Below, one piece after another: positions 27,160 to 36,602 of a DNA stretch of 64,000 nucleotides. The stretch is taken from the NCBI RefSeq assembly GCF_014697575.1, contig NZ_JACJSC010000030.1:1-64000 (forward strand), read 5' to 3'. The translations under genes and the position numbers were made by a program. This DNA comes from Planktothrix sp. FACHB-1365. GTDB lineage: Bacteria; Cyanobacteriota; Cyanobacteriia; Cyanobacteriales; Microcoleaceae. Numbering within the stretch: the stretch's first letter is position 1; every line of letters starts with the position of its first letter. The notes below the pieces were generated by a model. It was not told the DNA's origin and made no database searches. It saw nothing but the letters and a program-made list of their open reading frames with translations.

Positions 27160-28563
27160 CTATACCATTTCTTCGAGTTCTTTACCTCGCGTTTCCTTGA
27201 TGAGTAGGAGAACGAAAAATAGAGAAATCGCCGCCGCCGTTGCATATAAACCGTAAGCAAACCCTAACCCCACATCCTTGAGGGGCGGAAATGTTGTGGA
27301 GACCACGAAATTAGCGATCCATTGGGCTGTCGCTGCTACCGAAAGAGCGGCACCGCGAATCCGATTATTAAACATTTCTCCTAACATCACCCACACCACC
27401 GGGCCCCAAGAAAAGCCGAAACAAAAAACGTAGATATTCGCAGCGAATAGGGCAATGAGTCCAGCGTTTCCGGTTAAATTGGGATTTCCAGCCGCATCTA
27501 GGGGCGCACTGCCAAACACAGTCGCCAGAGTTCCTAACGTGATAGTCATACCAATTGAACCCAGAATCAATAACGGTTTGCGGCCAAACTTATCCACCAC
27601 AGCAATAGCAACGAGAGTTGTGACAATATTAGTAACACTGGTAATTACCGTAATCCACAAAGAATCCTGTTCAGAAAAGCCCACAGCTTGCCACAACACA
27701 CTGCTGTAATAGAAAATTACGTTAATTCCCACTAACTGTTGCAGCACGGATAACCCTGTTCCAATCCACACCACCGGTAATAGTCCGTGACGACCTAGCA
27801 AATCTGACAATCGAGGCTTGGTTTCTCGCACGACGGAGGCTCGAATCTCCATCACTTTAGCTTGAATATCTCCCCCAACCACTCGCGCTAAGATCACCTC
27901 CGCTTCTGCTTCTCGACCTTGAGCGACTAAATAACGGGGAGATTCAGGAATTTTCAGGGCTCCAATTCCGTAGAGGATAGCCGGAGGGATCTCTGCCCAA
28001 AACATCCAGCGCCAAGCCGGAATATTGAACCAAAACGGTGCTTCGGCACTTCCAGCCGCTAACACAATAAAGTAGTTAGAAAGTAACGCGGCAAAAATAC
28101 CGATCACAATCGCAAGCTGTTGGAGAGAACCGAGGCGACCCCGCAGATGGGCGGGTGAGACTTCTGCAATATAAGCTGGAGCAATCACACTCGCCGCCCC
28201 AACGGCTAACCCTCCTACTAATCGCCAAACCATGAAATCCCAAATGGTGAAGGCAATACCAGAGCCCACCGCACTGATTAAAAACAGTCCAGCAGCCGAG
28301 ATCATGACTTTAATTCGTCCGTAGCGATCAGCGATCTGGCCTGCAAAGAAGGCTCCGACGGCTGACCCTAATAAGGCAGAAGAGACTGCCAATCCGATTT
28401 GTGAACTATTGGCTTGAAACTCTTTCCCTAACGCTCCGACAGCACCATTAATGACGGCGGTATCAAAACCAAACAAGAAACCGCCAAGGGCTGCCACAAT
28501 TGCCAGCATCAGTACATAATAAGCACTGGGTTGATTTAAAGCAGGAGGATGGTGAACCGTCAT
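27160..28563 (-). CDS. MFS sugar porter (glucose transporter-like)
   Basis: A 467-residue, 12-helix sugar:H+ symporter-type protein. Family signatures: FLFGFDTAVINGAVGAL in helix 1, GQIADRYGRIK, RLVGGLAVGAASVIAPAYIAEVSPAHLRGRLGSLQQLAIVIG, PESPRYLV, QQLVGINVIFYYSS, VDKFGRKPLL and KETRGKELEEM at the end. It resembles the GlcP/Gtr glucose-fructose carriers of other cyanobacteria, which allow mixotrophy. The substrate is inferred. It lies directly upstream of psbA on the same strand but psbA has its own promoter. Confidence 0.88.
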   Translation of the reverse strand: MTVHHPPALNQPSAYYVLMLAIVAALGGFLFGFDTAVINGAVGALGKEFQANSSQIGLAVSSALLGSAVGAFFAGQIADRYGRIKVMISAAGLFLISAVGSGIAFTIWDFMVWRLVGGLAVGAASVIAPAYIAEVSPAHLRGRLGSLQQLAIVIGIFAALLSNYFIVLAAGSAEAPFWFNIPAWRWMFWAEIPPAILYGIGALKIPESPRYLVAQGREAEAEVILARVVGGDIQAKVMEIRASVVRETKPRLSDLLGRHGLLPVVWIGTGLSVLQQLVGINVIFYYSSVLWQAVGFSEQDSLWITVITSVTNIVTTLVAIAVVDKFGRKPLLILGSIGMTITLGTLATVFGSAPLDAAGNPNLTGNAGLIALFAANIYVFCFGFSWGPVVWVMLGEMFNNRIRGAALSVAATAQWIANFVVSTTFPPLKDVGLGFAYGLYATAAAISLFFVLLLIKETRGKELEEMV

Positions 28564-28721
28564 TTTTTTTGTTAAGGTTCATTAATTTGTGGCTATAGAA
28601 ATATTGTTTCAGTTCCACAGGTAGACGCACATCAATCTTTAGACTTATCTTTCTGAAACCTATTTTTCCTTTTGTGAAGCAATATTAGCAATTCTCAGTG
28701 ATACCCAACTTCGAGAAAATA

Positions 28722-29531
28722 TTATTTTAAATTTAGGAAATGATTTAAAGCCAGAACGACTTTTGGGGGCCATCGTCTAACGGTTTTCACCCAATCAATA
28801 TTTTTATATCGGGGATCAAGTCCAACTACAGCAACCCAATTACTTTCCGCTTCTCCGGGTTTTCCCATATCCCATAAACAGGCGGTTAATGCGGCTCGCA
28901 TATCGGCAAAATTGGGATATTTCCGCACTAAATTTTTCATGATTTTAATCGCTGCTTCTGGTTGTCCGACTTGATATAATGTTAAAGCATAATTGGCACG
29001 GGCAAAGGAATAGTTTTTATCTAAATCACTGGCGGTTTGATAATCTAAAAGAGCATCTTGCCATTCTCCTAATCCCGCTTCAGCATTCCCTCGATTATTA
29101 TAGGCGATCGCATCCTTGGGGTTGATTTCTAAGACTTTATTATAGTCGGCGATCGCTTTTTCCCATTCTCCTAATCCTTCATACGCTACTCCTCGGTTTA
29201 AATAGGAATCAGGAAAATCAGGCGCTAATTCTAGGGATTGATTATAATCAGAAATGGCTTCATTAAGTTTATTTTGACTAACTCTAACATTGCCTCGGTT
29301 ACTCCACATCGCCGGATTTTCGGGATATTGATTAATAATTTCTGTCCAGTAGGTTTCTGCTTGAGCAAATTCACCCCCTTGAGTGGCTGTAAACGCTTGC
29401 TGAAGCATCCCATCCAAAGTTGAAGACAGGGGTAGATTTTCGGCCCCCAGAGGGGTGACATTTCCCCAAGTCAGGACGAGGATACTCAATAATAGAGTTA
29501 AAGTCAGACAGAATTGGCGAATTTTAGGCAT
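28722..29531 (-). CDS. Exported TPR protein
   Basis: 269 residues from the ATG at 29531. The longer frame to 29666 adds 45 unconserved residues ahead of a clear signal peptide (FCLTLTLLLSILVLTWG, cleavage near PLGAE). Four to five TPRs follow (GNVRVSQNKLNEAISDYNQSLELAPDFPDSYLNRG, etc.). The C-terminus has a distinct WVAVVGLDPRYKNIDWVKTVRRWPPKVV... segment. Lumenal or periplasmic TPR proteins of this sort often act in photosystem assembly; that role is inferred only. psb28 is divergent 178 bp away. Confidence 0.75.
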   Translation of the reverse strand: MPKIRQFCLTLTLLLSILVLTWGNVTPLGAENLPLSSTLDGMLQQAFTATQGGEFAQAETYWTEIINQYPENPAMWSNRGNVRVSQNKLNEAISDYNQSLELAPDFPDSYLNRGVAYEGLGEWEKAIADYNKVLEINPKDAIAYNNRGNAEAGLGEWQDALLDYQTASDLDKNYSFARANYALTLYQVGQPEAAIKIMKNLVRKYPNFADMRAALTACLWDMGKPGEAESNWVAVVGLDPRYKNIDWVKTVRRWPPKVVLALNHFLNLK

Positions 29532-29709
29532 GAACTGAAATAAGCAAGCTGAAATAACACTATTGTACTCAAAGGGGGGGTAAAATCCTGGCTTAGGGAT
29601 GGGGTGGGCTGTGTTTACACACCCTATGAGGAATTTTATCCTTTTCAGTACCATCTTGTGAGACAATAAGATGTTAACTCTTAAATGAATAAAGGTTTAA
29701 CAAGATAAT

Positions 29710-30048
29710 ATGGTCGCTAAAATTCAGTTTTCAAGAGGTATTGATGAAGATGCAATTCCTGATGTGCGCCTAACTCGTTCACGAGATGGGAGTCAAGGAA
29801 CAGCAACATTTTATTTCCTCAATCCTAAAGCATTAGCGGATGATTCTACGGAAGAAATCACGGGAATGTATATGATTGATGATGATGGGGAAATCATAAC
29901 CCGTGAGGTTAAAGCTAAGTTTATTAATGGAAAACCTACGGAAATTGAAGCGATTCATTTAATGAAATCTCCTGAAGAATGGGAACGTTTTATGTTGTTT
30001 ATGAAACGTTATGCAGAAGCGAATGGGTTAGAATTTAGTAAATCCTAA
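29710..30048 (+). CDS. psb28: Photosystem II assembly factor Psb28
   Basis: A 112-residue cytoplasmic protein that binds PSII assembly intermediates (RC47) on the QB side and protects them during biogenesis and repair. The sequence ([60 protein letters not shown]) matches Psb28 throughout and has the standard length. With psbA and the ftsH pair nearby, this region is rich in PSII repair genes. Confidence 0.95.
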   Translation: MVAKIQFSRGIDEDAIPDVRLTRSRDGSQGTATFYFLNPKALADDSTEEITGMYMIDDDGEIITREVKAKFINGKPTEIEAIHLMKSPEEWERFMLFMKRYAEANGLEFSKS

Positions 30049-30137
30049 TTTCTCAGGAGTTAGAAGTTAAATTCTATAAGAAATAGAGAAAGTTTGGCTT
30101 CTAACTTCTCATCGGTGTTGTTCTGGATCTACAGTTT

Positions 30138-30644
30138 ATGAAGTCAAGGGTTTCTCATCCAGATAGTTCAGAAATTCAGGTTAATTGTGCTGTAATTACA
30201 GTCAGTGATACTCGGACTCCAGAAACGGATAAAAGCGGCCAATTAATTCAGCAGTTTTTACAGAATGCAGGTTATCCGATTCTGCATTATCAAATTGTTA
30301 AAGATGAACCGACGGAAATCACAGAATTGTTGAAAACCCTGTGTCAAATTCCTGAACTGAATGCTTGTATTTTCAATGGGGGTACGGGAATTTCGCCACG
30401 AGATACCACCTATGATGCGATTGAGACATTATTAGAAAAAACATTACCCGGTTTTGGAGAAATTTTTAGAACATTAAGTTATGCTGAAATAGGCTCAAGG
30501 GCGATCGCTTCCCGTGCTGTTGCTGGAGTTTGTCAAGGAAAATTAGTCTTTTCGGTTCCAGGGTCTTCTAATGCGGTGAAGTTAGCAATGGAACAATTAA
30601 TTATACCGGAATTAGCTCACTTAGTTCAAGTCTTAAATCAATAA
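30138..30644 (+). CDS. moaB: Molybdenum cofactor biosynthesis protein MoaB
   Basis: A 168-residue MoaB/Mog-family protein. VNCAVITVSDTRTPETDKSG, the molybdopterin-binding NGGTGISPRDTTYDAIE, and SRAVAGVCQGKLVFSVPGS are the family's core. MoaB/Mog proteins adenylylate molybdopterin before Mo insertion, needed for nitrate reductase and other Mo enzymes. It follows psb28 by 90 bp; a shared transcript is possible. Mog versus MoaB naming cannot be settled by eye. Confidence 0.9.
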   Translation: MKSRVSHPDSSEIQVNCAVITVSDTRTPETDKSGQLIQQFLQNAGYPILHYQIVKDEPTEITELLKTLCQIPELNACIFNGGTGISPRDTTYDAIETLLEKTLPGFGEIFRTLSYAEIGSRAIASRAVAGVCQGKLVFSVPGSSNAVKLAMEQLIIPELAHLVQVLNQ

Positions 30645-30721
30645 AAATCAGGTTTCTGGAGTCTGCCTCTTTCTTGAATTTGTAAGAGCACCCTAATTTA
30701 AGCTGGGATGGAAACTAGCAA

Positions 30722-32575
30722 TTATCGAGATACAGGTTTAACCTGCTCTAAAAATTGTTGTAATTCCTCCCCTTCAATTACTTCTGTTTCCAATACTTTG
30801 CCAGCAATTTCATCTAATAAGTCTCGGTTGTAATTCAAAATTGCTAACGCTTTTTGATGAGCATTATTAACAATATCTTTCACCTCATCATCAATGGCTT
30901 CTGCGGTTTTTTCACTCATGGGACGGCGAAGATTCCCATCAGCATTCCCTAAAAAATTATTAGCTTTTGCTTTTTCATAAGCTAACGGCCCCAAGGCTTT
31001 ACTCATGCCATAATTGAGTACCATTCTTTCGGCTAATTCCGTAGCCCGTTGTAGGTCATCCGATGCGCCATTGGTAACAGTTCCAAAGATTAATTCTTCA
31101 GCCGCCCGTCCCCCTAATAGCATGGCAATTTGTTCGCGAAATTCCAATTCATCCATTAAAAAACGGTCTTCCGTTGGCATTCTTAAGGTATACCCTAACG
31201 CTGACATTCCCCTGGGGACAATGGAAATTTTAGTCACCTTTCCCCCTCCCGGCATTAAGGCCCCGACAATGGCATGACCGACTTCATGATAGGCGACAAT
31301 TTTTTTCTCTTTTTCATTTAACACGCGACTGCGTTTTTCTAACCCAGCAACCACCCGTTCAATGGCTTCATAAAAATCTTCTTGTTTCACTGTTTTTCGT
31401 TGATTTCTAGCCGCTAATAAAGCAGCTTCATTGACTAAATTCGCTAATTCTGCCCCCCCAAAACCTGGGGTTCTTGTGGCAACCGCGTGTAAATCAACAT
31501 CCGTTTCTAATTTAACTTTTTTAACATAAATTTCTAAAACAGCTTTGCGTCCGGCTAAGTCGGGTCTGTCTACTAAAACCTGTCTATCAAAGCGTCCTGG
31601 GCGTAATAATGCCGCGTCTAAAGCTTCGGGACGGTTCGTAGCGGCTAAGACAATCACCGTTGCATCTCCGACTCCAAACCCATCCATTTCTGTTAATAAT
31701 TGGTTCAGGGTTTGTTCTCGTTCATCGCTACTGCCACTTTGGAAACTTCCACTACTTCTGGATTTACCAATGGCATCTAATTCATCAATAAAAATAATAC
31801 AGGGAGCTTTCTTTTTCGCCTGTTCAAATAAGTCTCGAACTCTTGCTGCACCCGTTCCCACAAATAACTCAATAAATTCCGAACCGGATATACTAAAAAA
31901 GGGAACTCCGGCTTCTCCAGCTACAGCTTTTGCTAATAACGTTTTTCCGGTTCCTGGGGGGCCGACTAATAACACACCTTTGGGAATTTTTGCCCCAATT
32001 TCAGTAAACCGTTGGGGACTTTTTAAAAAATCAACAATTTCTGCTAATTCCGTTTTGGCTTCATCTACTCCGGCGACATCTGCAAAGGTAATATTATCCG
32101 TTTGACCTTTAACAAAAACTTTTGCTTTACTTTTATTAATCGATAATGCTCCTTGGGGATCTCGTTTCATAAAATATTGAAACGCAACGACTAAAATTAA
32201 CGGGGGAATTACCCAATTTAAAACAACACTTAACCAACTTTGTTTCGGGGGCGGAGAAGCGGCAAATTCAACCCCTTTGGCTTCTAAGCGTTTAGGGAGT
32301 TCTAAGTCAAAAATTGGGGTTGTCGATAAGACAGTTTCCGGTTGATTATTTTCTCCTTTGATTTGGTAAAGGATCTCATTTTCTCCCACTAAAACTTTTG
32401 AGACTTTACCATCTTCAATTTGTTGGATAAAAAAACTATAGGGAACTTTAGGAAAACGAGGACGAGTCAGTTGAGGAAGCAACCAATTTCCTAGTAAAAT
32501 TACCCCAGCTGAGATTAATAAGATTTGGGCAACTTTTTGAGAACTGGGTAATTTAGGTCTTCTTTTAATACTCAT
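30722..32575 (-). CDS. ftsH: FtsH-type ATP-dependent zinc metalloprotease (copy 1)
   Basis: 617 residues. The N-terminal helix (~17-35) precedes a periplasmic/lumenal domain, then a second helix (~112-134). The AAA domain follows, with Walker A GPPGTGKT (205-212), Walker [13 protein letters not shown] and the second region of homology [18 protein letters not shown]. The protease domain has HEVGH (HExxH zinc site) and a later acidic ligand region. FtsH hexamers degrade misassembled membrane proteins, including damaged D1. It sits downstream of a second ftsH on the same strand; the two are close paralogues over their whole length. Confidence 0.93.
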   Translation of the reverse strand: MSIKRRPKLPSSQKVAQILLISAGVILLGNWLLPQLTRPRFPKVPYSFFIQQIEDGKVSKVLVGENEILYQIKGENNQPETVLSTTPIFDLELPKRLEAKGVEFAASPPPKQSWLSVVLNWVIPPLILVVAFQYFMKRDPQGALSINKSKAKVFVKGQTDNITFADVAGVDEAKTELAEIVDFLKSPQRFTEIGAKIPKGVLLVGPPGTGKTLLAKAVAGEAGVPFFSISGSEFIELFVGTGAARVRDLFEQAKKKAPCIIFIDELDAIGKSRSSGSFQSGSSDEREQTLNQLLTEMDGFGVGDATVIVLAATNRPEALDAALLRPGRFDRQVLVDRPDLAGRKAVLEIYVKKVKLETDVDLHAVATRTPGFGGAELANLVNEAALLAARNQRKTVKQEDFYEAIERVVAGLEKRSRVLNEKEKKIVAYHEVGHAIVGALMPGGGKVTKISIVPRGMSALGYTLRMPTEDRFLMDELEFREQIAMLLGGRAAEELIFGTVTNGASDDLQRATELAERMVLNYGMSKALGPLAYEKAKANNFLGNADGNLRRPMSEKTAEAIDDEVKDIVNNAHQKALAILNYNRDLLDEIAGKVLETEVIEGEELQQFLEQVKPVSR

Positions 32576-32589
32576 AAAATTTTGCGCTG

Positions 32590-32745
32590 GTTTACTCTGG
32601 TCGTTCTCGTTAACCTCGTTTCTAGGTTCTCCCTAAAAATGCTTTTTGGGTGGCTTTGCCACCCTTCTGCCAACGGAATAGTATATTTAAAGGCAGAGCC
32701 TCTGATAGGCATTCCCTGGTTATACCAGGGAACGAGGGGGGATAG
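32590..32745. repeat. Intergenic palindromic repeat cluster between the ftsH genes
   Basis: Contains GGTGGC-TTT-GCCACC (near 32649) and TTCCCTGGT-TAT-ACCAGGGAA (near 32709), with CTCGTT-type copies at both edges. It has no ORF. This composite looks like a dispersed intergenic element seen in Planktothrix/Microcystis-type genomes (from memory). Its stems could attenuate transcription from copy 2 into copy 1. Confidence 0.55.
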
Positions 32746-32750
32746 ATCAA

Positions 32751-34649
32751 TTATGCGATCACGGCGGGAATTTTGCCTTCATACTTAACTTGATTTAACA
32801 AATTTTGCAGATTTTCCCCTTCAATGACTTCCGTTTGTAAGATTTGTTGGGCAATTTGCTCCATTAAATCTTTATTTTGATTCAGGATATCCAAAGCGGT
32901 TTGATGGGCTTGTTCAACCAGTTGTTTCACCTCATCATCAATGGCTTTTGCCGTTTCATCACTAACATAACGGCGAGGATTCATCATCATATTATCGCCG
33001 AGGAAATTGTTTTGTTGACCCTTTTCATAAGCCAACGGCCCTAATACTTTACTCATGCCATAACTGGTGACCATGCGTTCAGCTAAATCCGTCGCCCGTT
33101 GTAAGTCGTTGGTAGCCCCTGTGGTAATACTTCCAAAGACAACTTCTTCGGCTGAACGCCCCCCTAATAAGGTGGCAATTTCGGCTTTCATTTCTTCTTC
33201 ACTGAGTAAGAAACGGTCTTCGGTTGGCAGTTGTAAGGTATATCCTAAAGCTGCCATTCCGCGTGGCACAATGGAGATTTTAGCCACTTTATTTTGACCA
33301 GAAACCACTGCACCAACAATCGCGTGACCGACTTCATGATAGGCCACAATTTTCTTCTCTTTTTCATTGAGAACACGGGATTTTTTCTCTAATCCAGCAA
33401 CTACCCGTTCAATGGCTTCTGCAAAGTCCGCTTGGCTGACGGTTTCCCGTTTATTTCGAGCGGCTAATAAGGCAGCTTCATTAACTAAATTAGCTAAATC
33501 TGCACCCGCAAAACCTGGGGTACGAGTGGCGATCGCTTTTAAATCAACATCCGGCCCAATTTTTACTTTTTTAGCATAGATTTCTAAAATTAGTAACCGA
33601 CCGGATAAATCAGGACGATCAACTAAAACTTGACGATCAAATCGACCGGGACGCAGTAAGGCAGGGTCTAAAGTTTCCGGGCGGTTTGTAGCGGCTAAAA
33701 CAATCACCGTTGCTTGTCCGGCTGCAAACCCATCCATCTCTGTTAATAATTGGTTGAGGGTTTGTTCTCGTTCATCATTTCCCCCATACATTCCGCCACT
33801 CGCCCGCGATTTTCCAATAGCATCTAATTCATCAATAAAGATAATACAAGGGGCTTTCTTTTTGGCTTGTTCAAATAAATCTCGAACTCGCGCCGCCCCT
33901 GCACCCACGAACAATTCCACGAATTCTGAACCCGAAATGCTAAAGAATGGAACACCCGCTTCTCCGGCTACGGCTTTAGCTAATAAGGTTTTTCCAGTTC
34001 CAGGAGGGCCGACTAATAACACACCTTTGGGAATTCTGGCGCCAATTTGTAAAAATCGTTGGGGAGTCTTGAGAAACTCCACCACTTCTTCTAATTCGGT
34101 TTTGGCTTCTTCCACTCCAGCCACATCTTTAAAGGTGACTTTTGTGGCATCGTTTTCCACATAAACTTTAGCTTTACTCTTACTAATGGAAAGTGCTCCT
34201 TGCGGCCCTCCAATTCCTCCGCCTCGGCTTTGTAAAAATTGTCCGACAGCGAGCCAAATTCCCACAAAAATTAAGGGAGGAACTACCCAACCAATTAAGC
34301 TAGAAAACCAAGTATTTTGAGGAGGAGGTGCAGCCGCAAATTCAACGCCTTTGGCTTCTAACCGTTTGGGTAAATCCAGATCAAAAATCGGAGTTGTTGA
34401 TAGGATTTGTCCCGGTTTTTCCTGTTCTCCTTTCACTAAATAGCGAATTTGATCCTGACTCAGATAAACTTGAGAAACTTGCCCATCTTCCACTTGTTCA
34501 ATAAATAAACTATAGGGAACACGAGGAATTTGTGGCCCGAATAATCCGGGTAATGTCAGGTTGGCAATTAAGAAGATTACACCCAACCAAAATAAAATGC
34601 TTCCGATGGGAAGATTTCGAGGAAATTTAGGTTTGTCTTTTACACTCAT
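32751..34649 (-). CDS. ftsH: FtsH-type ATP-dependent zinc metalloprotease (copy 2)
   Basis: 632 residues with the same domain order as copy 1: two N-terminal transmembrane helices, AAA ([38 protein letters not shown]) and HEVGH zinc protease. A Gly/Gln-rich loop ([12 protein letters not shown]) follows the second helix and is absent from copy 1. Both share the lumenal motif FDL(E/D)[14 protein letters not shown]. Cyanobacterial FtsH proteins work as hetero-hexamers, so adjacent paralogues could be partners; which Synechocystis FtsH1-4 each matches cannot be assigned here. Confidence 0.93.
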   Translation of the reverse strand: MSVKDKPKFPRNLPIGSILFWLGVIFLIANLTLPGLFGPQIPRVPYSLFIEQVEDGQVSQVYLSQDQIRYLVKGEQEKPGQILSTTPIFDLDLPKRLEAKGVEFAAAPPPQNTWFSSLIGWVVPPLIFVGIWLAVGQFLQSRGGGIGGPQGALSISKSKAKVYVENDATKVTFKDVAGVEEAKTELEEVVEFLKTPQRFLQIGARIPKGVLLVGPPGTGKTLLAKAVAGEAGVPFFSISGSEFVELFVGAGAARVRDLFEQAKKKAPCIIFIDELDAIGKSRASGGMYGGNDEREQTLNQLLTEMDGFAAGQATVIVLAATNRPETLDPALLRPGRFDRQVLVDRPDLSGRLLILEIYAKKVKIGPDVDLKAIATRTPGFAGADLANLVNEAALLAARNKRETVSQADFAEAIERVVAGLEKKSRVLNEKEKKIVAYHEVGHAIVGAVVSGQNKVAKISIVPRGMAALGYTLQLPTEDRFLLSEEEMKAEIATLLGGRSAEEVVFGSITTGATNDLQRATDLAERMVTSYGMSKVLGPLAYEKGQQNNFLGDNMMMNPRRYVSDETAKAIDDEVKQLVEQAHQTALDILNQNKDLMEQIAQQILQTEVIEGENLQNLLNQVKYEGKIPAVIA

Positions 34650-35126
34650 GGTATTTAATTAAAGGTTGACTCATTAAAGGCGTACAGTTTCAAATCAGAG
34701 AACGTTCATAATTTAGTTGATTTTAATGGATTTTTGGGATAAACCTCAGAAATAAATTTTCAGGCGACCGGGTAGAGATTCGGTTTAAGGTTGACACTAA
34801 TCTCTTGTGCCTCCTGTCTGCTTTCATATTGTCATAATCCCATGTTTCTCTGTTCCTGTAAGGCTCTCCTCGATGATCTATAATTTTTACCATAGCGTGA
34901 TTTCCCTAATCGGTGGGGTGAGGGCAGGCTCATCAAAGGATCGTTTTTTGGCACTTGACAAGAGTGAACACAGGATCATCTATTGGGCATGATTGTCCGT
35001 ACAATTACTGTTGTAAAAATAGAATAAGTGTAAGGTTTTTATTAAAAATTACATCAATTTCTTGACTTAAATTTAATTTTGTATCAAATTAGAAGATAGG
35101 ATTCTGGCTAGACAGAGGAGATTAAA
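34650..35126. other. Divergent intergenic region, ftsH / phycobiliprotein-like gene
   Basis: 477 bp with no credible gene. A 61-codon frame at 34807-34992 starts with GTG and shows no family features. The stretch must hold promoters for both directions. AT-rich sequence with TTGACT near 35063 and a clean AGAGGAG ribosome site ahead of 35127 are visible, but no confident -10/-35 pair. Confidence 0.5.
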
Positions 35127-35633
35127 ATGCCAACGATTAATTCAACGTGGGATGACTTAATCACCCAATGCGACGGACGATATTTAACCAATGCAGAACT
35201 CAAACCTTTGCATCAGTACGTTCAAACATTAAATGCTCGAACTAAAACCTATGAAGTGTTGCGGGCAAAATCAGCAGGTTTAATCAAACAAGCTCTGAAG
35301 AAATTCATGCTATCTCATCCAGAAATCATGCAAAAGCATTCCAAACGCTGTGTTTATGATATGTCGATGACGATGTGTTTGATGTCTGTTGCTTTGTTAC
35401 GCGATGATCCTCACTTTTTTAAGGAATCTTTAATGTTGTGGCTGGCTAATATTTTAGCCGCCCACGAGAAAAATACCCAGTGTCTTCAAGCTTATACCTA
35501 TCTTCAAGAAACCTTACAAGAACAATTACCAAGTGTCTGTAACCAGTTATTAAAACCTTATATGGACATTGTTTTAGAAGTCTTAGATACTCCCCCTAAA
35601 CTCATGGCAAATGTTCAACGAAGTGGTGTTTAA
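35127..35633 (+). CDS. Divergent phycobilisome (phycobiliprotein-like) globin
   Basis: A 168-residue protein of phycobiliprotein length. The segment RCVYDMSMTMCLMSVALLRDD (residues 74-94) aligns without gaps to the chromophore region C-x-R-D-(M)...YALLAGD of phycocyanin/allophycocyanin. Cys75 equals the bilin-binding Cys84, and Asp78 equals Asp87. The usual Arg86 is Tyr and the aromatic residues of the loop are replaced. It is not a standard ApcA/B/D/F or CpcA/B. It may bind a bilin or be a non-chromophorylated relative. A linker-domain gene follows on the same strand. It has a strong AGAGGAG site. Confidence 0.7.
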   Translation: MPTINSTWDDLITQCDGRYLTNAELKPLHQYVQTLNARTKTYEVLRAKSAGLIKQALKKFMLSHPEIMQKHSKRCVYDMSMTMCLMSVALLRDDPHFFKESLMLWLANILAAHEKNTQCLQAYTYLQETLQEQLPSVCNQLLKPYMDIVLEVLDTPPKLMANVQRSGV

Positions 35634-35769
35634 AACGGATTGATTGTTATTTTTTTTCAGGGTGTTCCTTCGTTCCCAGCCACAGGAATGATATTTTCAA
35701 TCCTCATACAATAGTAGGTAAATTCAGGCTGATTTGGAATATTAATGCACACAGGAGTTTAATTTATTT

Positions 35770-36567
35770 ATGACGTTAACTCAACCTGTAACGACTCGTC
35801 ATGACGCTTCCCCAGAAGAACGAGAATTTGTTTTAAAACAGATTTATCAACAAGTTTTAGAACGGCAATTATATGAGTCTGAACGAAAGCACTTAGCTGA
35901 TTTAGAAAAAGATTTTATCAAGGGAAAAATAGGCATTCGCCATTTCTTAAAAAGTTTAGCAGTTCGTCCGATTTATTTAGAGCTTTTTTATGAAAATAGC
36001 TCTAATATGAAATTTATTGAAAATGCTTGTAAACATTTTTTAGGACGAGCCCCCAAAAATAATCAAGAACTGCATGAATGGGATGATATTTTAGTTCGTC
36101 ATGGGGTTGGTGCCCTGGTTTCAGAGTTAGTTGATTCTGAAGAATATCGGAAATCCTTTGGTTATTTTACCATCCCCTACTGGCATGAACATCGTTTTGA
36201 ATCCGCCAGTGAATATATCGAAAATGAAAAGCTCGGTCATGAACACGCTGGACAAAGAGGGTGGGCAATTCCGACCCATTATCAACATGAATTACACATC
36301 GACTGTGATGGGGGAACTTGTGTTCGAGAGGAGGATAAATTTCAAGTTCAACAGGTATCACCTATTGAGGAAGTTTTAGATTTATCCGCCGATACCAAAA
36401 TGACACCTAAGCATATTCAACGGCTATCCCTATGTGTCAAAGAAATTGCAGAAATTCTCGCATTCTATCCTCAACCTGTGAGTCTTAAAGAGATCGAAAC
36501 TGACCTTCAACAAAAGGTCTTGGAGTATGTTAGTATCACTAACGCTAATTTACTCTTTAAAAATTAA
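35770..36567 (+). CDS. Phycobilisome linker-domain protein
   Basis: 265 residues. Residues ~14-150 match the PBS linker domain (PF00427): EFVLKQIYQQVLERQL, GKIGIRHFLKSLAVRPIYLELFYE, KHFLGRAPKNNQE, GVGALVSELVDSEEYRKSFGYFTIPY. Rod and core linkers use this domain to fill phycobilisome discs. The C-terminal ~110 residues (with HIDCDGGTC and a predicted helical end) are not a known CpcD or second linker domain. It lies 136 bp after the phycobiliprotein-like gene, so the two may be co-expressed and interact. Confidence 0.75.
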   Translation: MTLTQPVTTRHDASPEEREFVLKQIYQQVLERQLYESERKHLADLEKDFIKGKIGIRHFLKSLAVRPIYLELFYENSSNMKFIENACKHFLGRAPKNNQELHEWDDILVRHGVGALVSELVDSEEYRKSFGYFTIPYWHEHRFESASEYIENEKLGHEHAGQRGWAIPTHYQHELHIDCDGGTCVREEDKFQVQQVSPIEEVLDLSADTKMTPKHIQRLSLCVKEIAEILAFYPQPVSLKEIETDLQQKVLEYVSITNANLLFKN

Positions 36568-36573
36568 CAATAG

Positions 36574-36591
36574 GGTGGGCTTTGACCCACC
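36574..36591. terminator. Bidirectional hairpin between convergent genes
   Basis: GGTGGG (36574-36579) and CCCACC (36586-36591) form a perfect stem between the linker gene and the NACHT gene. There is no strong U run. Confidence 0.5.
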
Positions 36592-36602
36592 TTGGCTTAT
36601 TA

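Noticed and set aside
34807-34992. 61-codon frame in the ftsH / phycobiliprotein-like spacer
   Set aside because: GTG start, no ribosome site, mixed composition; treated as non-coding.
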